A stretch of DNA of 23,853 nt from a bacterium (GTDB lineage: Bacteria; Margulisbacteria; Marinamargulisbacteria; JAAEMD01), in assembly GCA_024225875.1 (NCBI GenBank), contig JAAEMD010000211.1, positions 1-23,853 of the forward strand. Direction: 5' to 3'. Shown here piece after piece: positions 17,318 to 23,853 of the stretch. Both the position numbers and the translations under genes were made by a program. Each line of letters begins with the position of its first letter. Within the stretch, counting starts at the first letter, position 1. The notes below the pieces were generated by a model, which was not told where the DNA came from, ran no database searches, and saw only the letters and a list, made by a program, of their open reading frames with translations.

Positions 17318-20300
17318 TTATTCAAACCTTTTACTATATTCACATACCAGTAGATAAGCGCAAAATGAGCACCCTTTGTTTTTAATATGGGCTAGTTCGG
17401 CAGGTGTATTAAAGCCAAAGTATCCATTTATAATCAGGTTTTTAAGGGTTTCCAGGTGCTTTATCAGCTCATAAATATAATCATCAGAAATTTCAAACGG
17501 TCTTTTGCGTTTCAGATCAAAGACATTTTCTTTTCCTTCTTTAGAACAGAAGTTAATGTGCTTTTTAAAATTATTCGAGTTACTCATTTGATATATAATA
17601 CCACCGACACAACTGGAGTCTTTAAATAGATGCCTGCTGATTAAATAGTATAAAGGTGTTTGCAGACTCCTGAAATTTTTTATATCTGCACCAGCAGGTA
17701 TTTTTGATCCGGTTTTGTAATCCAGAATTGCTATATAGTTCTGGTTTGTGGCTTTTAAAATCACGTCTATATTACCTTTGAGCATAATATGTTCTCTGGG
17801 CCAGGACTTTATATCATTAGTATTGAAGGGATACTCAAAATACTCAGGTATTAAAGGTAATGGGTTTGACAGCTCTTCATCTATAAAGCTGGTTAGCAGA
17901 TTTTTGCTGTTTTGACCGAAAAGCAGTTTATTTTTTACGTACCAGTAATAAGTATTTCGGGACTCTGAATTAAAAACTGAATGGGCCTCTTCGTTCAGCA
18001 AGGCTTTTATATCAGGAAGGTCAGCCTCTTTATTAAAAGATAAGCCCAGTTTTTTCATTTCTTTAAAAAAATTAAAAAATAATTTATGAATAAACTGTCC
18101 CCAGACAGCAGCACTTATTTCTTCAGTAAGCTCTTCAGGCCCCCGTTCTTTAATAACATATTTGAAAAAAAACTTATAAGGACACTCCTGATATGTTTCA
18201 AGGCTTGAAGCAGAGTAAGTATAATTTTTGTATCGATCTTTTATTATTTTTAAGGGAGCAGGCCCTCCAGGATAACCGCTATAGCTGTTTTTCCCGGGAT
18301 TATTTTGCTTGTTATAAAATGACAGCGCTCTATTTTTTAATTCCGGATAATTATTAAACTCCTCTTCATTTAATTGAAGCAGCAGCTCTTCATCAGACAG
18401 GTAATCTTCTATTTCAGGATTAATAAATTCCTGAAAGATTATATTATTTTGTTCTTTTAAAAATGTAATGAAATGTGAAGGCAGGACAGGTGTATCTTCA
18501 TTGAATTGTGGATAGGTTATAAATACTTTGTTACCGGTGTTGATGATAAAAGATGATAAGAGGTACAGATCCCAATCATAATATGTTTTTTGTGCAGGCC
18601 AGCCCATTTTACTTTTAATGCTGTTGGAGCAAAAAATATTTTCAGATGGTATGGATGGCCAGTTATTATCAGAAACCCCGCAGATAAATATATATTTTTT
18701 TTTAACCATAAAAGCTTCAAACCTGCCAGTTAAATGAATGCCGTTTACTGGGTTTGTATTTATAAAATGGGTTTCGTAAATCATTAGTTTTAGAGCATAT
18801 GGCGGGCTTAAACTTTCCGGTCTTAATCTGCTGTAAATCTCTCCGAAATTATCTATAGTTTCGATAAGAGTTAGATAGTGCAGTAGATAGTTGATATCCG
18901 GACCCTGATATTTATTTATCTGTTCAATTATTAAAAACTCAGTCAGAGCATTTTTTATACATCCAGTTAGTTCCCGGGCATTACAGCATTTTTTTAACTC
19001 CAGTAATAAACTAAATAATTTTTTTATAACCTTTATTTGATTTTTCAGGATAGATATTTGATTTATTAAATCTTTTTTTTGCAGAGTTGAGGGCGGTTTG
19101 TTTTTTAATTGATCCATACAGGTTTCCAGTTGATTTTCAAAGCCTGAGATCCAGTTTGTGTAACCGTTTTTTATATTTAAACGATAGGCTGTCAGGGCTA
19201 TAAAAGATGAATTTATTTCTACTTCTTCACCCTTAGTTGTTTTTATTTTATTAACAAGAGGGCTTTTTAGTAGAGTTAATACTGACATTCGGTCAAAATT
19301 ATTATCTGCTAAAGATAAAAAATTTATTAAGAAGACAGCTGCTGGAGTTTCTGCAAGTGGTTTCTTTTTTGATGATACGAATGGTAGATTATATTTACTG
19401 AAAATTCTGGTAGTGTTTTCAATATACTTTGAGTCAGGCAGTATAACAGCAAAGTCATTATATGCAGTATCAGGAGCAACCTCCAGGATAGAGTGTATTT
19501 TTTTTGCTGTAAATATAATTTCATTTTCAATTGAGTGCAGTTTTACCAGATTTACTCTTTTTTTGCGTTCCTGAATTTTTTCTTTTTTAATTTTTATTTC
19601 TCTTACTGTTACCGGAATTTGACGCAGCCAGGTGTAAAGATTTTTGCTGCCAGAATAAACAGGATTATCAGGTTGAAAATATAGAAGAAATGAAGATATT
19701 GTTGAGTTTTTTATAATAGTTTCAAGTAATATTTTTTGATAGTTCGGGATATCCCAGAAGCCGAAAATAAATAAAGATCTGTTATTGATATATTTTGTAA
19801 CATTTAAATAATCTAAGCTTTCTTCTTTTTCATAATTTGAGAAAATGTCGTTAATACCTGAGGTTTGCTTTTGTTTTATAAATTCTTGAATAAACTCGTA
19901 TGTAACCCTGTTAAGTTTTATGTTTTGTATAGTTTGATTCTTATAGTATGCTTTTGATATTCTGTATTTACGGGTTTCTTTTAGAAAAGTCATAAAATGA
20001 TTAAAGAAACCATCTGAATTTTGTATTGAGTTAAACCAGTCACTGGTATTGCCGGATGAGTTCAGCTGATGTTTGAAAATGATTCTATCAAAAAACTGCT
20101 GATCTGGAAGATCAATGCTTTGACTTCGCATAAGTAATTCATCCAGGGTGCTTATTTCAGGTAATAATGAAATGCCTGGCCTTAATTTAATCAACTCTTC
20201 TTGCAGCCATTTTCGCTGGCTTGAAGTTGATACTACTAATAGTATTGAGCTATTATTACTTTTTATTGTTTGTACCAGGTTGTCCCAAAAGTAATTTTCT

Positions 20301-20377
20301 ATGGTCACTGGCCCCTGATGATTATATATAGGATTATTAGCAGAAAATGGTGTTGTATAGAGAAATAATGAACTCAT
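17318..20377 (-). CDS. addB: AddB-like subunit: inactivated helicase with RecB-like nuclease
   Basis: A 1,019-residue protein with the AddB layout. The N-terminus (1-62) has no Walker A loop; the region SILLVVSTSSQRKWLQEEL (44-62) looks like the motif-Ia strand of a degenerate superfamily-1 helicase, as in alphaproteobacterial AddB. The C-terminus (from 719) is a PD-(D/E)xK nuclease: SASSLETYQECPYKFFFKY, His764, Asp871 (NID), Asp886 and Lys888 (LDYKTG), and Gln906 (LQTPLYY). Four cysteines, C732 and C1003-x2-C1006-x5-C1012, match the iron-sulfur staple of AddB and Cas4. It is translated from an ATG at 20377 and is the first gene of the addB-addA pair. It should act with AddA at double-strand breaks. 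N-terminal identity is weak; the nuclease is clear. Confidence 0.87.
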   Translation of the reverse strand: MSSLFLYTTPFSANNPIYNHQGPVTIENYFWDNLVQTIKSNNSSILLVVSTSSQRKWLQEELIKLRPGISLLPEISTLDELLMRSQSIDLPDQQFFDRIIFKHQLNSSGNTSDWFNSIQNSDGFFNHFMTFLKETRKYRISKAYYKNQTIQNIKLNRVTYEFIQEFIKQKQTSGINDIFSNYEKEESLDYLNVTKYINNRSLFIFGFWDIPNYQKILLETIIKNSTISSFLLYFQPDNPVYSGSKNLYTWLRQIPVTVREIKIKKEKIQERKKRVNLVKLHSIENEIIFTAKKIHSILEVAPDTAYNDFAVILPDSKYIENTTRIFSKYNLPFVSSKKKPLAETPAAVFLINFLSLADNNFDRMSVLTLLKSPLVNKIKTTKGEEVEINSSFIALTAYRLNIKNGYTNWISGFENQLETCMDQLKNKPPSTLQKKDLINQISILKNQIKVIKKLFSLLLELKKCCNARELTGCIKNALTEFLIIEQINKYQGPDINYLLHYLTLIETIDNFGEIYSRLRPESLSPPYALKLMIYETHFINTNPVNGIHLTGRFEAFMVKKKYIFICGVSDNNWPSIPSENIFCSNSIKSKMGWPAQKTYYDWDLYLLSSFIINTGNKVFITYPQFNEDTPVLPSHFITFLKEQNNIIFQEFINPEIEDYLSDEELLLQLNEEEFNNYPELKNRALSFYNKQNNPGKNSYSGYPGGPAPLKIIKDRYKNYTYSASSLETYQECPYKFFFKYVIKERGPEELTEEISAAVWGQFIHKLFFNFFKEMKKLGLSFNKEADLPDIKALLNEEAHSVFNSESRNTYYWYVKNKLLFGQNSKNLLTSFIDEELSNPLPLIPEYFEYPFNTNDIKSWPREHIMLKGNIDVILKATNQNYIAILDYKTGSKIPAGADIKNFRSLQTPLYYLISRHLFKDSSCVGGIIYQMSNSNNFKKHINFCSKEGKENVFDLKRKRPFEISDDYIYELIKHLETLKNLIINGYFGFNTPAELAHIKNKGCSFCAYLLVCEYSKRFE

Positions 20378-20457
20378 AACATAATATTTTACGATGTTTT
20401 GTACAAGAGTGAAAATATTTATTGAGTTTGATAGCGAGAGGCAGGAAATTCTGGATA

Positions 20458-22980
20458 ATGAAGAGGTTAATTAAAGGCACTGTTTTTTTTCTGATAATTT
20501 TTGTCAGCAGTCCGATTTTTGCGTTCTGGGGCTGGGAAGTTAAAGAATCAAGTAACTTTATAATATATTATAAAAACAAAAATGAGTTTCAGGCTATGGC
20601 TGTTTTAAGATCTTTAGAAGGTTATAGAAATGCAGTAACTTCTTTGACAGGTAATAATATCAAAAAGACGGTTGTTGTTGTTGAGGACCCGGGCCTGACC
20701 GTTAACAGCTATGCCAATCCCTTAACAAATAAGCTGACTATATTAAGTGGTATGCCTGGCTCTGAAGGAGAGAGTGCTTTTTACCAGGACTGGTATAGAA
20801 TGGCAGGTGTTCATGAACTGACTCATTTACATCATTTAACGGAATCCGATAAATTCCCTGCAGAGATATCCCGGTTGTTTGGCAATCTATATATTCCTAA
20901 TATAGCATCACCTCTCTGGTTATCAGAGGGTGCAGCTGTTTATGCTGAATCTGCTAACAGTATTTATGAAGGACGCTTAAACAGCAGTTATTCACGTTCG
21001 ATTATTGCAGCTAAAGTCAAAGCACAAAAACTACCTGATTTATGTATGATGACATATCCATTTTTTGAATTTCCATACTCTGCTACACCATATACATACG
21101 GAAGCTTATTTTTTGAATACCTGGCAGAAGAGTATGGTCCTGGTCGATTTAAAGAATTTATACACCTTTTCGGCTCTAATGCCGGTGCTTATCCAGGCCT
21201 TGTTTTCCCTGTATATGGTATAGATGCTGCAGCCAGAGATGTATATGGTAAAGATTTTACCGTACTTTATAAAGAATGGAGCTTGAAGGTAAAAGAAAAA
21301 TACCAGGGCTGGTTTAATGAGGGTAGCCCTCTAATCAGTGTTGCCGGGGAAAAGAAGTATTTGAATATATATAATGGAAAACTATTTTTTTGTTCAAAAG
21401 AATCTCAGCAGCCAGCACCGTTTAAAGTTAATAATGTATACAGCATAGTGGAGTATGATCTGGATACAAAAAAAAGCAGAGTTATCCAGAACTTTAAGAG
21501 CAGGCTGACCCTGCCACTGCGTTTCTGGAATCACTTTATATATTATACTCTGGCGGATGTGAGACCTGGATATGACAATATTTATAACCTGGGATATGGT
21601 TTGGTTAATGTTTTGTACAGACTGAACCTTAGAACAGGTAAAACGGAAAAACTGCTGGAAGGCGAGATAAGAGCCTTTTGTGTTCTATCAGATGGAAGTG
21701 TTTTTTATGCAACCACTTCAAAAGACAGGTTTGGATCGGATATCTGGACTTACAAGTCAGGTGTTAAGAAAAAAGTTACGAAAATAAATTATCTGACAGG
21801 TGAGATGGCTTCGTATCAGGATAATATATATGTAGTTGCTAAACAGGAAAGATCCAGCTGGGGTATACACTTGTTTGATGATAAAACGAACAGGTTGAGA
21901 ACAGTAATTGATACTTACTTTCCCGAAACAGGAATATCTGTTTCAAGAGAAGGCATTCTTTTTACAGCAGAATATGAGAAGAAAAGCTCTATTTATCTTT
22001 TTGATTTACAGAATAACAGGTTATTTAAACTAACAGAAAATGCTGAAGCTTTTTCCGGAGCTTTAAACGATAAAGAGCTTTTTTATACTGGAATGACAGA
22101 TAAGGGGCTGGATATTTTTAATATTAAAACTATGTGGAAAGAATGTATTTTACCTGAACGGTCATTACAGCCACCTTCTTTTACAAGAGTAGTTAAAGCA
22201 AGTTCAAAATTAAGTATGGAGAAGAACTTAAGTTCTCTTGTGGTTCCTTATGCCAGGATATTTCCATTTACTGCTTTAGGAGAAGATCATTTGGGTTTAA
22301 ACTCATATTCCCTGTTTTATGATAATAGTGGAACCTGGGTTTTTAATATTGAGACAAAGATGTTTTTACCTTTAATGATTAACTACTCATATTACTCTAC
22401 TCTGGGCAGTACTGTGGGCAGCAGGTATATTGTATATAAATCTCTACAGTCCGGACTATCGAATTTGGAGCTGTCTTTGACTACTGATTTTAACGACAGG
22501 GTTATTCCTGTAATTTCTACGGATTTTAAGACGTCAACTACCAGTTCCAGGTTTATATATAAACAAAATATAGTTAATGGAGGATCTTTATTTTCCTGTA
22601 ATAATATAATTAACGGCAATGGTAACTCTCTGGTCCTCAGGGCAGCTTCTATCTCGAGGTTTCACAGAATGTTAAATGTACGAGGCTATCCCCGTAAGTG
22701 GTATGATATAAGTTCCGGCTACGACTTTGGTATTGATTATATCCATAAACTAATGAATATAAGACGTGGATTCTGGAACCCTAATACAGGGTTTGGAGAC
22801 TTGTTTGGCAGCATATTTATTGACTATTCAAGCTTTGATACCGGATATCTAAGCTATGGTTATGAGTTTTTGTTGGAGACAGGTATGTTTTTCAGGCTTA
22901 AATTTGTTCCTCGAGCAGGTTTTGCAGTCAATAATAATAATATAAGTGGTTACTGGAATATAGGTTTTAACCTTAATTAA
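20458..22980 (+). CDS. Secreted peptidase-MA-like metalloprotease with C-terminal propeller and probable barrel
   Basis: An 840-residue exported protein. Residues 1-22 are a signal peptide (KRLIKGTVFFLIIFVSSPIFA). The zinc site HELTH is at 119-123, with a second-helix WLSEG at 154-158 giving Glu157 as third ligand, the arrangement of peptidase-MA gluzincins. About 300-600 consists of repeated short beta segments of the WD40/TolB type (for example VVEYDLDT, IYLFDLQN). From about 600 to the end the sequence alternates like transmembrane strands, finishing GYWNIGFNLN, so surface anchoring by a barrel is possible. I chose the ATG at 20458 for its signal peptide and the AGGCAGGA upstream; an in-frame TTG lies at 20422. 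It diverges from addB and its stop overlaps that of the next gene. The substrate is unknown. Confidence 0.8.
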   Translation: MKRLIKGTVFFLIIFVSSPIFAFWGWEVKESSNFIIYYKNKNEFQAMAVLRSLEGYRNAVTSLTGNNIKKTVVVVEDPGLTVNSYANPLTNKLTILSGMPGSEGESAFYQDWYRMAGVHELTHLHHLTESDKFPAEISRLFGNLYIPNIASPLWLSEGAAVYAESANSIYEGRLNSSYSRSIIAAKVKAQKLPDLCMMTYPFFEFPYSATPYTYGSLFFEYLAEEYGPGRFKEFIHLFGSNAGAYPGLVFPVYGIDAAARDVYGKDFTVLYKEWSLKVKEKYQGWFNEGSPLISVAGEKKYLNIYNGKLFFCSKESQQPAPFKVNNVYSIVEYDLDTKKSRVIQNFKSRLTLPLRFWNHFIYYTLADVRPGYDNIYNLGYGLVNVLYRLNLRTGKTEKLLEGEIRAFCVLSDGSVFYATTSKDRFGSDIWTYKSGVKKKVTKINYLTGEMASYQDNIYVVAKQERSSWGIHLFDDKTNRLRTVIDTYFPETGISVSREGILFTAEYEKKSSIYLFDLQNNRLFKLTENAEAFSGALNDKELFYTGMTDKGLDIFNIKTMWKECILPERSLQPPSFTRVVKASSKLSMEKNLSSLVVPYARIFPFTALGEDHLGLNSYSLFYDNSGTWVFNIETKMFLPLMINYSYYSTLGSTVGSRYIVYKSLQSGLSNLELSLTTDFNDRVIPVISTDFKTSTTSSRFIYKQNIVNGGSLFSCNNIINGNGNSLVLRAASISRFHRMLNVRGYPRKWYDISSGYDFGIDYIHKLMNIRRGFWNPNTGFGDLFGSIFIDYSSFDTGYLSYGYEFLLETGMFFRLKFVPRAGFAVNNNNISGYWNIGFNLN

Positions 22981-23327
22981 GATTCTATTTTTTGAGAAGG
23001 TGTGGAAATTTTTTCACTTGCAGAATTATCTTTTACCAGCTTGATTATTTGCTTAATACTTGGAACATAGCATTTTTGATGAGGATCCCATTTTAAACCA
23101 ATCTGCACTATTGTGATCTGATCCTTTCCTTCAAAAGTCAGTCGTTCAGATGTTGGCTGGTTAAAGACAGATATTAATTTGCCCCAGTTTTTTTTAATTA
23201 TTTTATCGATAGTAAAAGTTTGAGGTTTGTCAATTTCATCAAATATAGTTTCTGAATAAACGACAGCAGAGTTTATAAGAACCAGAATACTTATTAACAG
23301 ACAGTAAAGGTAATTTTTAGATAACAT
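22977..23327 (-). CDS. Small secreted protein of unknown function
   Basis: A 116-residue protein with a clear signal peptide (LLISILVLINSAVVYS, cleavage expected near residue 25). The mature part is short and basic, with one cysteine (in KCYVPS) and no motif I recognise. No membrane segment follows the signal, so it is probably periplasmic or exported. It is convergent with the protease gene, and the two stop codons share the palindrome TTAA (22977-22980). A promoter-like element lies just upstream. Length, signal peptide and promoter support a real gene. Confidence 0.7.
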   Translation of the reverse strand: MLSKNYLYCLLISILVLINSAVVYSETIFDEIDKPQTFTIDKIIKKNWGKLISVFNQPTSERLTFEGKDQITIVQIGLKWDPHQKCYVPSIKQIIKLVKDNSASEKISTPSQKIES

Positions 23328-23337
23328 TCTGAAAATT

Positions 23338-23366
23338 ATTGTATGTTAAATAATATAAAAGGGCAA
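23338..23366 (-). promoter_or_regulatory. Candidate promoter of the small secreted protein gene
   Basis: On the minus strand TTGCCC (23361-23366) and TACAAT (23338-23343) are exactly 17 nt apart. The -10 box ends 10 nt before the ATG, so the predicted leader is only a few nucleotides. No Shine-Dalgarno sequence is visible. Confidence 0.45.
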
Positions 23367-23459
23367 TTGTAGATTGAGAGTTAGAGCTTTATCTGTTTAA
23401 ATTGTGTCTATTCTTTTAAATAAGTACCTTTTTGGAGGGGATCTTGAGAGAGTTTATGA

Positions 23460-23535
23460 TGGTGGGCGTTGACGGGCTCGAACCGCCGACATCTACCTTG
23501 TAAGGGTAGCGCTCTCCCAGCTGAGCTAAACGCCC
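23460..23535 (-). tRNA. tRNA-Val (anticodon UAC)
   Basis: The reverse strand folds as a complete 76-nt cloverleaf. The acceptor GGGCGTT pairs with AACGCCC. The D arm is GCTC...GAGC, the anticodon stem CTACC/GGTAG encloses the loop CTTACAA, and the T arm is GGCGG-TTCGAGC-CCGTC (four Watson-Crick pairs plus a terminal G-C). The anticodon is UAC, reading GUA and other Val codons. The 3' CCA is encoded. It stands alone, with no other tRNA next to it. Confidence 0.97.
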
Positions 23536-23658
23536 TGGAAACAGTTAATTTTATATTGATAAAATTTAAAAATCAACTATTAGATATAAATTAAGAATAG
23601 AATATATTAAAATAATTAAACTGGCCCACAATAGTGTTGATGGGCAATGAGGCTGAAA

Positions 23659-23754
23659 GTTCGAAGTTATTTAGTTCGAAGTTATTAAGTTCTAAGTTGT
23701 TTAGTTCTAAGTTAGATAGTTCTATGTTCTAAGTTCTAAGTTATTACTAAGTTC
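23659..23754. repeat. 15-bp tandem repeat tract (GTTCKAAGTTATTTA-like)
   Basis: GTTC recurs at 23659, 23674, 23689, 23704 and 23719, exactly every 15 bases, within units such as GTTCGAAGTTATTTA and GTTCTAAGTTGTTTA. After 23719 the period breaks to 7 (23726, 23733) and a last GTTC is at 23751. Each 15-mer is itself two related 7- and 8-base halves. It lies between the tRNA and the transposase start. Confidence 0.85.
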
Positions 23755-23786
23755 GCAAAGTAGTGGATAGATGCTATGCTTAAAGT

Positions 23787-23853
23787 ATGTTAAAAACAGA
23801 TGCACGAAAATTAACGAGAGAAGCTCAAGAAGCTTTAAGGATAAGGGTTATAA
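23787..23853 (+). CDS. IS630-like transposase, N-terminal fragment (runs off the window)
   Basis: Twenty-two codons from ATG at 23787 to the window end, reading MLKTDARKLTREAQEALRIR and on. This matches the conserved opening of IS630/Tc1-family transposases (K-x-D-A-R-x-L-(S/T)-x-E-x-Q-E-x-L-R), the start of the helix-turn-helix DNA-binding domain. The catalytic DDE domain would lie beyond the window. The left inverted end of the element is not evident; a GCCCA/TGGGC pair near 23624-23645 is too short to claim. Confidence 0.65.
   Translation, partial: MLKTDARKLTREAQEALRIRVI

Overview
This is an AT-rich (roughly 30% GC by eye), gene-dense bacterial chromosome segment. Three genes point to a diderm (two-membrane) bacterium. 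One is a secreted cell-wall amidase with AMIN-like domains. One is a 1,719-residue beta-rich protein that ends in phenylalanine like an outer-membrane barrel. One is a secreted metalloprotease/propeller protein that probably ends in a barrel. ClpC rather than ClpA, a clpC-radA pair and an AddAB-type recombination nuclease are compatible with many phyla, so I do not assign one.

Layout. Positions 1-8685 (minus strand) read in transcription order queA, then the giant SprA-like barrel gene (ATGA overlap with queA), then two tandem 113-bp palindromic repeats, then the amidase. Positions 8686-9227 form a divergent intergenic region with more copies of the same repeat, a perfect 9-bp inverted repeat, a GC-richer patch and a promoter candidate for clpC. 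Positions 9228-14078 (plus strand) are clpC, radA (GTG start, 8-nt overlap) and a HEAT-repeat gene. Positions 14099-20377 (minus strand) are addB then addA, a two-gene helicase/nuclease operon. Positions 20458-22980 (plus strand) hold a secreted gluzincin-type protease with a predicted propeller. Positions 22977-23327 (minus strand) encode a small secreted protein whose stop codon overlaps that of the protease gene. A tRNA-Val(UAC) follows at 23460-23535 (minus strand), then a 15-bp tandem repeat tract and the first 22 codons of an IS630-like transposase that runs off the window.

How the genes relate. There are two themes: envelope functions (amidase, giant barrel, surface protease, small secreted protein) and genome or protein maintenance (ClpC unfoldase, RadA, AddAB, QueA). 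The most unusual items are the palindromic element family around the amidase, the SprA-like protein with six internal beta modules and about eleven P-F strand motifs, the four-cysteine nuclease signature in both AddA and AddB, and -10-like boxes only 7-10 nt upstream of several start codons, which hint at leaderless transcripts. I see no CRISPR array, defence island or prophage.
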